NCBI RefSeq assembly: GCF_038397755.1 | Contig: NZ_CP151637.1 | Span: 3,038,001 to 3,102,000 of the forward strand | Length of the DNA: 64,000 nucleotides | Source of the DNA: Microbacterium sp. LWH7-1.2 | GTDB lineage: Bacteria; Actinomycetota; Actinomycetes; Actinomycetales; Microbacteriaceae | Direction of reading: 5' to 3' | Part shown: positions 34,060 to 42,664 of the stretch, in pieces | How the letters are laid out: the number at the start of each line of letters is the position of its first letter | Numbering within the stretch: position 1 is the first letter of the stretch | The notes under the pieces: model-generated | Database searches by the model: none | The model's input: only the letters and a program-made list of their open reading frames with translations | Told to the model about the DNA's origin: nothing | Translations under genes and position numbers: made by a program

Positions 34060-35424
34060 ATGAGCACCCAGACGTTCGTCCTCCCCGATGTCGGCGAGGG
34101 CCTCACCGAGGCCGAGATCGTCCAGTGGCGCGTCGGCCCCGGCGACACCGTCGCCGTCAACGACGTGCTCGTCGAGATCGAGACCGCCAAGTCCCTCGTC
34201 GAGCTCCCGTCGCCGTTCGCCGGTACCGTCGGCGACCTGCTCGCCACCGAGGGCGAGACCGTGAACGTCGGCGCGGCGATCATCACGATCGCATCGGAGA
34301 CGGATGCTGCCGCCCCGGCGACCGTCGGGCAGTCCGAGCACGGCGAACCGGCCGAGTCGGCCGGCGAGGGCGCGGTGCTCGTCGGATACGGCACGGGCGG
34401 ACACGTCCAGTCGCGGCGGCGCAAGCCTGCGGTTGCGGCGGAGGAGCGGGTCGCAGCATCCGTCGGGGTCATCGCCAAGCCGCCGATCCGCAAGCTCGCG
34501 CGCGATCTCGGCGTGGAGCTGTCGGCCGTCGCGCCGAGCGGCCCCGCCGGCGAGGTGACCCGTGAGGACGTCGTGCGGCACGCGTCGCAGGCGAGTGTCT
34601 TCCGCAACATCGAGACCCCGGAGTGGGGTCGCGTGCGCGACGAGACGATCCCCGTCTCCGCCGCCGCGCCCGCGTCCGGCCCGGCCACCGTCGCACCGTC
34701 GACGCCGGCACCCGACGCCGCCGGCCGCGAGGAGACCATCGCGGTGCGGGGCGTGCGCAAGGCGACGTCGTCCGCGATGGTGCAGTCGGCCTACTCGGCC
34801 CCGCACGTGTCGGTGTGGACCGACGTGGACGCCAGCCGCACCATGGAGCTCGTCAAGCGACTCAAGACCTCGCCGGACTTCGCCGACATCAAGGTGTCGC
34901 CGCTGCTGATCATGGCGCGCGCGGTGATCTGGGCGGCCCGCCGCACCCCCATGGTGAACGCGGCCTGGGCCGATGTCGAGGGTGGCGCCGAGATCCGCGT
35001 CCGCAACTACGTGAACCTCGGCATCGCTGCGGCGACACCCCGCGGCCTGCTGGTTCCCAACATCAAGGACGCGCAGGACCTGTCGATGCGCGAGCTCGCC
35101 CGGGCGCTGGAGAAGCTCACGCTCACGGCGCGCGAGGGCAAGACGACCCCGGCCGACCAGCACGGCGGGACCATCACGATCACCAACATCGGCGTGTTCG
35201 GCATGGACGCGGGCACCCCGATCATCAACCCCGGGGAAGCCGGCATCGTGGCGCTCGGCACCATCCGCCAGAAGCCGTGGGTCGTCGACGGCGAGGTGCG
35301 TCCTCGCTGGGTGACGACCGTCGCCGGCTCGTTCGACCACCGCGTGGTCGACGGCGACGGCATGTCGCGGTTCATCGCCGATGTCGCGTCCATCCTCGAG
35401 GAGCCAGCACTCCTGCTGGACTGA
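34060..35424 (+). CDS. 2-oxo acid dehydrogenase dihydrolipoyl acyltransferase (E2)
   Basis: 454 residues. Lipoyl domain with [16 protein letters not shown] (lipoyl Lys44), a Ser/Ala/Pro linker, peripheral subunit-binding domain [32 protein letters not shown] (about 145-177), and a catalytic domain ending [16 protein letters not shown] (His427, Asp431). Transfers the acyl group to CoA in the oxo acid dehydrogenase complex. Only one lipoyl domain is present. Shine-Dalgarno AAAGGACATGAC. No E3 gene is adjacent, so lipoamide dehydrogenase is encoded elsewhere. Confidence 0.95.
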   Translation: MSTQTFVLPDVGEGLTEAEIVQWRVGPGDTVAVNDVLVEIETAKSLVELPSPFAGTVGDLLATEGETVNVGAAIITIASETDAAAPATVGQSEHGEPAESAGEGAVLVGYGTGGHVQSRRRKPAVAAEERVAASVGVIAKPPIRKLARDLGVELSAVAPSGPAGEVTREDVVRHASQASVFRNIETPEWGRVRDETIPVSAAAPASGPATVAPSTPAPDAAGREETIAVRGVRKATSSAMVQSAYSAPHVSVWTDVDASRTMELVKRLKTSPDFADIKVSPLLIMARAVIWAARRTPMVNAAWADVEGGAEIRVRNYVNLGIAAATPRGLLVPNIKDAQDLSMRELARALEKLTLTAREGKTTPADQHGGTITITNIGVFGMDAGTPIINPGEAGIVALGTIRQKPWVVDGEVRPRWVTTVAGSFDHRVVDGDGMSRFIADVASILEEPALLLD

Positions 35425-35442
35425 TCCGAGCCCCCTCGGATC
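35423..35442. terminator. Terminator hairpin between convergent genes
   Basis: 8-bp stem GATCCGAG/CTCGGATC with a 4-nt loop, overlapping the E2 stop and 9 bp before the reverse gene end at 35451. Confidence 0.5.
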
Positions 35443-35450
35443 GGATCCCG

Positions 35451-35645
35451 TCAGTAGTCCACGCGGGATTCGGTGACGATGTCCAGCTGGGTCTCGTCGG
35501 CCGCCCAATCCGCGAGTGCCGAGGCGAGCTGGCGACGCAGCCACGTCTCGGGCAGCGTCCGGCCCTCGGTCTCGAGCTGAGCCAATCTCTTCGCACGCTC
35601 ATCCGGCGTCCCGGCCAGGTCCGCCGGTTCGGTCTCGGTCATCAT
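35451..35645 (-). CDS. Small conserved hypothetical protein
   Basis: 64 residues, no membrane segment. TPDERAKRLAQLETEGRTLPETWLRRQLASALADWAADETQL is hydrophilic and helical. Convergent with the E2 gene. Start ATG 35645 (or 35642) has GAAGGGCGGG upstream. I cannot name a family. Confidence 0.6.
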   Translation of the reverse strand: MMTETEPADLAGTPDERAKRLAQLETEGRTLPETWLRRQLASALADWAADETQLDIVTESRVDY

Positions 35646-35751
35646 TCCCGCCCTTCGTGATTCACGGCTCGCGAGCATGCGGGCCCGCTTCCGAACATAG
35701 GACTTTCCGCGCGCGAGCCATACGACCACTGTCGAGAACCGTTCGGGCGAT

Positions 35752-35768
35752 TTGAGAACGATTCTCAA
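35752..35768. promoter_or_regulatory. Zur box upstream of the zinc uptake operon
   Basis: 17-bp palindrome TTGAGAA-CGA-TTCTCAA with perfect 7-bp arms, typical of Fur/Zur-family boxes. It sits just upstream of the -10 TAGAGT at 35775 of znuA, a position that would block the promoter when Zur is zinc-loaded. The genes that follow are zinc uptake genes with a Fur-family regulator, which supports the call. Confidence 0.8.
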
Positions 35769-35774
35769 TAGCGT

Positions 35775-35780
35775 TAGAGT
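35775..35780 (+). promoter_or_regulatory. -10 element TAGAGT of znuA
   Basis: TAGAGT with 7-nt spacing to ATG 35788, directly after the Zur box; leaderless. Confidence 0.55.
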
Positions 35781-35787
35781 CGGATGC

Positions 35788-36771
35788 ATGACCTCCCTGC
35801 GACGTTCCCTGCCTGCGCTCGGCCTGGCGGCAGCATCCGCCCTCGTCCTCGCCGGATGCGCGGGCACGGCCGCGGGTGATGACGCGGGCGACGGGAAGAT
35901 CGCGGTCGTCGCGTCGACCAACGTGTACGGCCAGATCGCCGAGGAGATCGGCGGCGACCTCGTCGACGTCACGTCGATCGTGTCGAACGAATCGCAGGAC
36001 CCGCACTCGTTCGAGCCGAGCGCGCGCGACCAGCTCGCCGTGTCGAAGGCCGACGTCGTCATCGAGAACGGCGGCGGTTACGACTCGTTCGTCGACGCGC
36101 TGATCGACTCCAGCGGCACCGAGGCGCCCGTCGTGACGGCGGTCGAGTACTCGCACGACTGGCCCGAGAACGCCGGCCACGACGAAGAGAGCGCGGGCGA
36201 CGCCGAAGACCACGCCCACGACCACGGCGACCACGACCACGTCGAGGGCTTCAACGAGCACGTCTGGTACGACCCGCACACCATCGCACACGTCGCGGAG
36301 GCCATCGCCCACGAGCTCGGCGAACTGCGCCCTGACGACGCCGAGACCTTCACCGCCAACGCCGAGGCGTTCGCCGCCGAGATCGCCGGCCTCGAGGCGT
36401 CGCTCGACGAGATCGGTGCGGCGCACGCCGGTGAGAAGGTCTTCGTCACCGAGCCGGTGCCGGTGTACCTCGTCGAGGCGGCCGGGCTCGAGAACGCGAC
36501 GCCCGCGAAGTTCAGCGAGGCTGTCGAGGAGGGGCAGGATGTCGCGCCCGCGACCCTGCTCGAATCCCTTGCGCTCGTGCAGGGCGGCGAGGTGAGCGTC
36601 GTGATCACGAACACTCAGACCGGCGGCGCCGAGACGCAGGAGATCGTCGACGAGGCGGACGGGCTCGGCATCCCGGTGATCGCGTTCTCGGAAACGCTGC
36701 CGGAGGGGCAGACTTACATCTCGTGGATGCAGGCGAACATCGAGGCGCTGAACGGAGCGCTCCAGGCGTGA
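35788..36771 (+). CDS. znuA: Zinc ABC transporter substrate-binding lipoprotein
   Basis: 327 residues. Lipoprotein signal with lipobox LVLAGC (Cys about residue 26). Cluster A-I metal-binding protein: VVASTNVYGQIAEEIGGDLVDVTSIVSNESQDPHSFEPS carries the first metal His. A His/Asp-rich loop (DHAHDHGDHDHVEG, about 145-158) precedes EHVWYDPHT. It captures zinc outside the membrane for ZnuBC. Start ATG 35788 follows a leaderless -10; earlier in-frame codons overlap the Zur box. First gene of the znuA-znuC-znuB-zur operon. Confidence 0.93.
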   Translation: MTSLRRSLPALGLAAASALVLAGCAGTAAGDDAGDGKIAVVASTNVYGQIAEEIGGDLVDVTSIVSNESQDPHSFEPSARDQLAVSKADVVIENGGGYDSFVDALIDSSGTEAPVVTAVEYSHDWPENAGHDEESAGDAEDHAHDHGDHDHVEGFNEHVWYDPHTIAHVAEAIAHELGELRPDDAETFTANAEAFAAEIAGLEASLDEIGAAHAGEKVFVTEPVPVYLVEAAGLENATPAKFSEAVEEGQDVAPATLLESLALVQGGEVSVVITNTQTGGAETQEIVDEADGLGIPVIAFSETLPEGQTYISWMQANIEALNGALQA

Positions 36772-37604
36772 CGCCGGCATCCCGCGGCGCGGGGCGCCCC
36801 GTCGTCCTCAGCATCAGGGATGCCGCTCTCCAGCGCGGCGACCGCGAGCTCTGGGCGGGTCTCGATCTCGACGTGCACTCCGGCGAGCTCGTGGCCGTGC
36901 TCGGCCCGAGCGGCTCGGGCAAGACGACACTGCTGCGTGCGATCCTCGGCCTCGAGCCGCTCTCGCGGGGCGCGATCACGGTTCAGGGCGAGCCCGTGGC
37001 CCACAAGGGGAGCCGCAGCATCGGCTACATCCCGCAGGCCCGGCCGCTGCCGCGCGACACGTCGCTGCGGGGCCGCGACCTGGTGACGCTCGGCGTCGAC
37101 GGGCACCGCTTCGGCGTGCCGATCCCGCGCCGCGGCGATCGCGCGCGGGTCGATGCGCTCATCGACGCCGTCGGCGCGCGCGACTTCGCGGATCGACCCG
37201 TCGGTCTCCTCTCGGGCGGCGAGCAGCAGCGCCTTCGCGCGGGCCAGGCGCTCGCGGACGACCCGCGGCTCCTGCTGTGCGACGAGCCGCTCACGAGCCT
37301 CGACCTCGCGAATCAGCAGGCGGTCATCGGCCTCATCGACCGGCATCGCCGGGAGAAGGATGCCGCGGTCCTGCTCGTCACACACGACATCAACCCGCTG
37401 CTGGGCAAGGTCGACCGCATCCTGTACATCGCCAATGGGCGGTTCACCCTCGGCACGCCGCAGGAGGTGCTCCGCTCCGACGTCCTCACGGCGCTGTACG
37501 GAGCGCACGTGTTCGTGCTGCGTGCGGGCGACCGGCTCGTGGTGGTCGGAGCGCCCGACGCCGAGGCATCCCACCACCATCACGACCACGGGGCTCACGA
37601 ATGA
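36768..37604 (+). CDS. znuC: Zinc ABC transporter ATP-binding protein
   Basis: 278 residues, GTG start overlapping the znuA stop by 4 bp. Walker A GPSGSGKTT (Lys52), signature LLSGGEQQRLRAGQAL, Walker B LLLCDEPLTSLD, and H-loop LLVTHDINPLL. Energises uptake through ZnuB. The C-terminus ends in a His-rich tail (SHHHHDHGAHE), consistent with zinc handling. Translationally coupled to znuA and znuB. Confidence 0.95.
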   Translation: MTPASRGAGRPVVLSIRDAALQRGDRELWAGLDLDVHSGELVAVLGPSGSGKTTLLRAILGLEPLSRGAITVQGEPVAHKGSRSIGYIPQARPLPRDTSLRGRDLVTLGVDGHRFGVPIPRRGDRARVDALIDAVGARDFADRPVGLLSGGEQQRLRAGQALADDPRLLLCDEPLTSLDLANQQAVIGLIDRHRREKDAAVLLVTHDINPLLGKVDRILYIANGRFTLGTPQEVLRSDVLTALYGAHVFVLRAGDRLVVVGAPDAEASHHHHDHGAHE

Positions 37605-38479
37605 ACGGGAACGACATCGCGGACGCGATGTTCGGCGGGCTGCCCTATTACGGCGAGATCCTCGCGCTGGTGTCGAACTCGGTGTGGGCGGGCGCGGTGC
37701 TCGGGCTCGTCGGCGGGCTCGTCGGCGTCTTCGTCATGCAGCGCGACATGGCATTCGCGGTGCACGGCATCAGCGAGCTGTCGTTCGCGGGTGCCGCGGC
37801 GGCGCTCCTCATCGGCTGGGACGTGGTCACCGGGTCCATCGTCGGCTCGCTCATCGCGGCCGCCATCATCGGCGTGCTGGGGGCGAAGGCGCGCGACCGC
37901 AACTCGATCATCGGCGTGCTGATGCCGTTCGGGCTGGGTCTCGGCATCCTGTTCCTCTCGCTCTACGACGGCCGCAGCGCCAACCGCTTCAGCCTCCTCA
38001 CCGGGCAGATCGTGTCGGTGCAGACCGGGCAGCTCGGGTGGCTGATCGGCATCGGCGCCGTCGTGCTGCTCGGTCTGCTGCTCATCTGGCGCCCGCTGCG
38101 GTTCGACTCGCTCGACCCGCAGTCCGCCGCGGCACGCGGCGTGCCGACGACCGCCGTGTCGCTCGGCTTCATGCTGCTACTCGGCCTCATCGTGGCCGTC
38201 GCCGTGCACATCATCGGCGCGCTGCTCGTGATGGCTCTCCTCGTCACGCCCGCCGCCGCGGCGATGCGCATCGCGTCGGGGCCCCTGTCAGTGCCGCTGC
38301 TGTCGGCGCTGTTCGGCTTCGCGTCGGCGGTCGGCGGCATCCTCCTCGCGATCATGGGAACCCTCCCGGTGAGCCCGTACATCACGACGATCTCGTTCCT
38401 GATCTACGTCGTGTGCCGCGCGGTCGGTGCCCGCCGCGGCCGCGTCACGCGCGTCGTCCTGCCGGAGTCGGCCCGATGA
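37601..38479 (+). CDS. znuB: Zinc ABC transporter permease
   Basis: 292 residues, ABC-3 family permease with about eight helices. AVHGISELSFAGAAAALLIGWD and HIIGALLVMALLVTPAAAAMRIA are family hallmarks. Forms the membrane channel for ZnuC. ATG overlaps the znuC stop by 4 bp. The gene ends 45 bp before zur. Confidence 0.94.
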   Translation: MNGNDIADAMFGGLPYYGEILALVSNSVWAGAVLGLVGGLVGVFVMQRDMAFAVHGISELSFAGAAAALLIGWDVVTGSIVGSLIAAAIIGVLGAKARDRNSIIGVLMPFGLGLGILFLSLYDGRSANRFSLLTGQIVSVQTGQLGWLIGIGAVVLLGLLLIWRPLRFDSLDPQSAAARGVPTTAVSLGFMLLLGLIVAVAVHIIGALLVMALLVTPAAAAMRIASGPLSVPLLSALFGFASAVGGILLAIMGTLPVSPYITTISFLIYVVCRAVGARRGRVTRVVLPESAR

Positions 38480-38511
38480 CCGGCGCCCGGGTGACGCACA
38501 GGACCCCTCGG

Positions 38512-38517
38512 TAGACT
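38512..38517 (+). promoter_or_regulatory. -10 element TAGACT, leaderless start of zur
   Basis: TAGACT with 7-nt spacing to ATG 38525, giving zur its own promoter in addition to read-through from znuB. No Zur box is seen here. Confidence 0.5.
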
Positions 38518-38524
38518 CGCCCCC

Positions 38525-38938
38525 ATGGCCCAGCGCAACACGTGGCAGCGCGAACGCGTGCGCGAAGCGCTGTCGGACGCCCGCGGATTCGTCAGCGCGC
38601 AGTCGCTGCACGCCACCCTGCGCGACGACAACACCGGCATCGGACTCGCCACCGTGTACCGCGCGCTCGCCGGGCTCGCCGCCCAGGGCGAGGCCGATTC
38701 CCTGCAGAGCCCCGAGGGCGAGGCGCTGTACCGCGCCTGCTCCAGCACCGGCCATCACCACCATCTGATCTGCCGCTCCTGCGGACTGACCGTCGAGATC
38801 GAGGCGACGGACGTCGAGCAGTGGGCCAAGCGCACCGCCGAGCGCCACGGATTCCGCGACGCCGAGCACGTCGTCGACATCTTCGGGCTCTGCGCGAACT
38901 GCGCCGCCGCCCGGGATGCCCAGCGTGACGCGAACTGA
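38525..38938 (+). CDS. zur: Fur family zinc uptake regulator
   Basis: 137 residues. Winged helix with QSLHATLRDDNTGIGLATVYRALAGLAAQGEAD (DNA recognition), then metal sites: TGHHHHLICRSCGLTVEIE (His-rich plus CxxC) and FGLCANCAAARD (second CxxC of the structural zinc). Zinc-bound repressor of zinc uptake genes. The palindrome at 35752 and the znu genes are the likely targets. Placement directly behind znuACB supports Zur rather than Fur or PerR. Confidence 0.9.
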   Translation: MAQRNTWQRERVREALSDARGFVSAQSLHATLRDDNTGIGLATVYRALAGLAAQGEADSLQSPEGEALYRACSSTGHHHHLICRSCGLTVEIEATDVEQWAKRTAERHGFRDAEHVVDIFGLCANCAAARDAQRDAN

Positions 38939-38981
38939 CCCCGGCACGCGGGCGCGCTCTTCGGAGCACCGCCACGGATCG

Positions 38982-39992
38982 ATGACGGATGCTGCGCCGC
39001 AGCCATCCGCGCAGGCGCGAACCCTGCTCTGGCTCGGTGTGGGTGTGGCCGTCGTCGGCGGCCTCTTCCTCATCGACTGGCTCGCGCCGAGCCTGTTCCC
39101 GGCATCCCTCCCCACCCGCGCGCAGGACGGGCTGACCCTCGCGATCAGCGTGCTCATCGAGTCGCTGCCCTTCGTGGCCCTCGGCGTGGTGCTGTCGATC
39201 GTCGTGCAGGTGTGGGTGCCCCCGGGCGTCATCGAGCGATGGATGCCGCGGCGCGGGTGGGCCCGACGCGCGGTGCTGTCCCTCCTCGGCATGATCGTGC
39301 CGGTGTGCGAATGCGGCAACGTGCCGTTCGCGCGCGGCCTCCTCATGCGCGGATTCTCGGTGCCCGAGACGCTGACGTTCCTCATCGCGGCGCCGATCGT
39401 GAACCCCATCGTCATCATCACGACGCACCAGGCGTTCGGCTTCAGTGACGGCATCCTCATCGCGCGCCTGCTCGGCGGGTACGCGATCGCGAACCTCATC
39501 GGATGGCTGTATTCGCGGCATCCGTCTCCCGACGCCCTGCTCACCGACCGCTTCCGCGACACGTGCGAGCTCGTGGTGCACGAGCCGGGCGGCAGGTGGC
39601 GGCGCACGCTCGCGCAGTTCGTGATCGAGCTGCGCGCGGTGATGCCGGCGCTCGTCATCGGCTCGGCGCTCGCCGGCGCGGTGCAGGTGCTCATCCCGCG
39701 CGAGGCGCTGCTCGCGATCGGCGCCAACCCGGCGCTGTCGATCGTCGCGATGATGGCCCTCGCGATGGTGGTGTCGATCTGCTCGAACGTCGACGCGTTC
39801 TTCGCGTTGTCGTTCGCCTCGACCTTCACGCCCGGGTCGATCGTCGCCTTCCTGCTGGTCGGACCGCTCGTCGACGTCAAGATGCTCGCGCTCATGCGCA
39901 CGACGTTCACATGGCGCACGCTCGGCGGCATCGTCGTGGTCGTCGTGCTGTCGGCCTTCGCGATCGGGACGGCGGTGAACCTCCTTGCGTAG
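38982..39992 (+). CDS. UPF0718/DUF318 family permease
   Basis: 336 residues, about eight to nine helices. The family signature MIVPVCECGNVPFARGLLMRGFSVPETLTFLIAAPIVNPIVIITT is intact, with a CECGN site. The second half repeats the pattern (SICSNVDAFFALSFASTFTPG). Members are permeases linked to metals or thiol compounds. It is followed by the TIGR03943-type partner, its usual companion. Start ATG 38982 is preferred; an in-frame ATG at 38916 overlaps zur. Probably part of the zinc regulon by position. Confidence 0.87.
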   Translation: MTDAAPQPSAQARTLLWLGVGVAVVGGLFLIDWLAPSLFPASLPTRAQDGLTLAISVLIESLPFVALGVVLSIVVQVWVPPGVIERWMPRRGWARRAVLSLLGMIVPVCECGNVPFARGLLMRGFSVPETLTFLIAAPIVNPIVIITTHQAFGFSDGILIARLLGGYAIANLIGWLYSRHPSPDALLTDRFRDTCELVVHEPGGRWRRTLAQFVIELRAVMPALVIGSALAGAVQVLIPREALLAIGANPALSIVAMMALAMVVSICSNVDAFFALSFASTFTPGSIVAFLLVGPLVDVKMLALMRTTFTWRTLGGIVVVVVLSAFAIGTAVNLLA

Positions 39993-41175
39993 GGCAGGTT
40001 TCGTCGGCACGCGGTGGCTCGGGGTCGGGCTCGCCGCGGCGCTCGCCGTCTTCACGCTCTCCCTCGCGGTGACCGGGCGGCTCGGGCTGTACATCAACCC
40101 CGACTCGACGTGGTTCGCGGTGTCGATGGCGGTGTTCCTGCTGATCGGCGCAGTGGCCTCGTTCGCGCTCCCGCTCGGGGCGGAGGCCGACCACGGCCAC
40201 GACCACGGGGACGAACGCGTCCCGCAGACCCGAGGCGTTTCGACTTCGGGCGCTGGCGCGCCCTTCGCTCAACGACCGGAACCCTTCACCCCGCTCATTG
40301 AGCGCGGTCGAGAGCAGGTTCCCACGCTCGTTGAGCGAGCGAGGTACGAGCGAGTCGAAACGCCTGAGCGCGTTCCCTCGTTCGTTGAGCGAGCGAGGTA
40401 CGAGCGAGTCGAAACGCCTGAGCAGGTTCCCTCGTTCGTTGAGCGAGCGAGGTACGAGCGAGTCGAAACGCCTGAGCAGGTTCCCTCGTTCGTTGAGCGA
40501 GCGAGGTACGAGCGAGTCGAAACGCCTGAGCGCGGTCGGGAGCACGACCACGAACGTGTCACGCAGGCCCAGCGCGTTTCGACTTCGGGCGCTGGCGCGC
40601 CCTTCGCTCAACGACCGGAGACTCTCACCCCGCTCGTCGAGCGCGATCACGACCACGACCACCACGCCCCGCACCCGCTCGCGGTCGCGGCCACGGTCGT
40701 CGGCGGGGTGGCGGCATCCGGGGTCGTCGTGCTGACCCTCGTGCTGCCCCCGGCCTCGCTGAGCGCGGAGCTCGCGATGTCGCGCGACGTGGGCGCGACG
40801 CCGTTGTTCGGCGGGGCCGACACGGTGCAGCTGGCCTCGACCGGCGACACCGCCTCCTTCGGCGTCGGCGAGTGGGCGACGGTGTTCGCGACGGCGACCA
40901 ATCCCGACGCGTTCGACGGCGAGACCGTCGAGCTCACGGGGTTCGTGACGCCGGGAGAGGGCGACGCCTTCGACCTCACGCGTCTGGTCATCACGCACTG
41001 CGTCATCGACGCGCAACCCGCGAGCCTGCCCGTCGTGAGCGACTCCGGCGCGCCCGACACCGGGCAGTGGGTCTCGATCACCGGCACCGTGCGCTCCTCG
41101 TCGGACGGGCAGCTCGTCGTCGACGCGGCCGCGGTCGAGGAGATCGCCGAGCCCGAGGACCCGTATGAGTACTGA
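39985..41175 (+). CDS. TIGR03943-type permease partner carrying an inserted REP array
   Basis: 396 residues, TTG start inside the upstream stop region (8-bp overlap). N-terminal two helices, then a His/Asp-rich loop (DHGHDHGDE), then the insertion at residues about 84-211, then DHDHDHHAPHP, a helix (about 230-255) and a beta-rich extracytoplasmic domain (ELTGFVTPGEGDAFDLTRLVITHCVIDAQP). The insertion contains four 18-residue repeats VERARYERVETPE-VPSF flanked by copies of VSTSGAGAPFAQRPE. All derive from the REP-like element. Without it the protein is about 268 residues, the usual family length. The frame is intact throughout. Confidence 0.85.
   Translation: MRRAGFVGTRWLGVGLAAALAVFTLSLAVTGRLGLYINPDSTWFAVSMAVFLLIGAVASFALPLGAEADHGHDHGDERVPQTRGVSTSGAGAPFAQRPEPFTPLIERGREQVPTLVERARYERVETPERVPSFVERARYERVETPEQVPSFVERARYERVETPEQVPSFVERARYERVETPERGREHDHERVTQAQRVSTSGAGAPFAQRPETLTPLVERDHDHDHHAPHPLAVAATVVGGVAASGVVVLTLVLPPASLSAELAMSRDVGATPLFGGADTVQLASTGDTASFGVGEWATVFATATNPDAFDGETVELTGFVTPGEGDAFDLTRLVITHCVIDAQPASLPVVSDSGAPDTGQWVSITGTVRSSSDGQLVVDAAAVEEIAEPEDPYEY
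40235..40279 (-). repeat. REP-like element, inverted copy 1 inside CDS
   Basis: 45-nt unit running GCGTTTCGAC...CAACGACCGG on the plus strand, that is, reverse orientation. Identical in length to 40574-40618. An internal GGGCGC/GCGCCC pair forms a small hairpin. Confidence 0.85.
40329..40526 (+). repeat. Four tandem 54-bp REP-like units inside CDS
   Basis: Starts at 40329, 40383, 40437 and 40491, period exactly 54 bp (18 codons). Each core is 36 nt from CGTTGAGCGA to CGAAACGCC, followed by an 18-nt linker. Unit sequence is nearly invariant, suggesting recent amplification. Confidence 0.9.
40574..40618 (-). repeat. REP-like element, inverted copy 2 inside CDS
   Basis: Matches the copy at 40235-40279 along its length, 339 bp (113 codons) downstream, and keeps the reading frame. 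Confidence 0.85.
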
Positions 41176-42586
41176 CCGGACCTCGCGTCGCTCGCGGTCC
41201 CGGCGTCGCCGGGGCCGCGCGTTCGTCGGGACCTTCGCGATCGTCGTCGGCCTGCTGGCCGTGTTCGGGCTCGCCGGAGCGGCCGCGAGCGTCGCGCAGG
41301 GGCCGCGGGTGACCCAGGCGTACGTGGATCCGGAGGCGGCGGCCGCGGCATCCGGGGCCCGTCTCATCGTGACCACCACGCAGTCGCTCGCCGGCGTCGA
41401 CCCGTCGCAGGTGACGATCACGCCCGCGACGCCGTTCGCCGTCGACACGTCGGGGCGCAGCGTCGGCGTGCGGTTCACCCTGCCGCTGTGGGACGACACG
41501 GAGTACACCGTGACCATCGACGATGTGGCCTCGCTCGGCGGCGGGCCGACCGCGACGATCACGCAGACCTTCCGCACGCCGGCGGCCGAGGTGTTCCTGA
41601 TGCAGCGCGGGACCAACGCCGGCGACCTCATCTACCGCACAGACCTCACCGGGCAGGATGCCGTGCCGGTGTTCCGGCACGCGCACATCGAGGACTTCCG
41701 GGCGACGGCCCAGCACCTCGTCGTCTCGGTGCGCACCGAAGACGACCGGGCCGGCCTCATCGTGACCGACCTCGACGGCGAGAACGCGCACGAGGTGCCG
41801 CTCCCGGGAGACGGATACGTGTCGAACTTGCAGACCGCCGACCGCGGTGAGCGCATCGGGTACACCTTCTCGGACGCCGAGCTCAGCGCCGACTCCGGCC
41901 GCGAGAGCCGGCTGTACACGGCGTCGCTGAGCGATCCCACCGCAGAACCGGTCGCGATCGAGGTCGAGGGCGCCGATCCTCGTGTCGCGGAGTGGCGGTT
42001 CGTGCCCGACACGGACAGCATCCTGCTCCTCTCGTTCGACGGCTCGCTGATGCTGACCGGATCGGAGAGCGCGAACGGTGCGCCGACCGCGCTCGGTGAC
42101 GCGATGACGATCGAGGGCATCGCGCGCGGCTCCAGCGAGGCCGTGGTCGACCGCCCCGACCGCGCGGCCGTCATCGACCTCACCGACGCGAGCGAAGAGC
42201 CGCTCGTCGCTTCCGACATCGACCTCGGGGGCACCACCTCGGTGACGCCGCTCCCCGACGGCTCCACCATCCGCACGGCGGCGGTGCTCGACGCCGACGG
42301 CGTGCCGACCGGGCGCACATCGGTCGCCCGCGTGGGCGCGGACGGCGCGGCGACCATGCTCACCGAGATCGCCGACACGGATGCCGTCATCCAGGTGTGC
42401 GTGTCGCCCAGCGCCCGATACCTCGCGGTGCTCGTGGCGCCTGACGCGGTGACGAACTCGTACGACACCTACCAGCACCCGCTGCCCGAGCGCCCCGAGA
42501 CGCGCATCCTCGAGGTGGCCGACGGCGATCCCGTCGTCGCCCTCAACGGCGCCTCGATCTCGTGGTGCCAGGTGCCCCCGCGTTGA
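41165..42586 (+). CDS. Membrane-anchored beta-propeller-like protein, function unknown
   Basis: 473 residues. One N-terminal helix (about 20-45) after a very basic tail, an Ig-like part (about 50-145) and then a WD40/TolB-like propeller repeat pattern with LVVSVRTEDDRAGLIVTDLDGENAHEV and DTDSILLLSFDGSLML. Overlaps the upstream gene by 11 bp, so it belongs to the permease/TIGR03943 operon. Extracytoplasmic location is inferred from the single helix. No enzymatic motif. Confidence 0.75.
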   Translation: MSTDRTSRRSRSRRRRGRAFVGTFAIVVGLLAVFGLAGAAASVAQGPRVTQAYVDPEAAAAASGARLIVTTTQSLAGVDPSQVTITPATPFAVDTSGRSVGVRFTLPLWDDTEYTVTIDDVASLGGGPTATITQTFRTPAAEVFLMQRGTNAGDLIYRTDLTGQDAVPVFRHAHIEDFRATAQHLVVSVRTEDDRAGLIVTDLDGENAHEVPLPGDGYVSNLQTADRGERIGYTFSDAELSADSGRESRLYTASLSDPTAEPVAIEVEGADPRVAEWRFVPDTDSILLLSFDGSLMLTGSESANGAPTALGDAMTIEGIARGSSEAVVDRPDRAAVIDLTDASEEPLVASDIDLGGTTSVTPLPDGSTIRTAAVLDADGVPTGRTSVARVGADGAATMLTEIADTDAVIQVCVSPSARYLAVLVAPDAVTNSYDTYQHPLPERPETRILEVADGDPVVALNGASISWCQVPPR

Positions 42587-42651
42587 TCAGGCGCAGATCA
42601 CCAGCGCTCGCCGAGGTGCCCCGACGCGGTTGTCGCGTCGGCGCGCGGACG

Positions 42652-42657
42652 TAGACT
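42652..42657 (+). promoter_or_regulatory. -10 element TAGACT, leaderless start of gene at 42665
   Basis: TAGACT with 7-nt spacing to ATG 42665. Confidence 0.55.
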
Positions 42658-42664
42658 CGGCCCC

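Noticed and set aside
40329..40526. CRISPR array
   Set aside because: The 54-bp units are tandem copies with near-constant linkers, no unique spacers and no cas genes.
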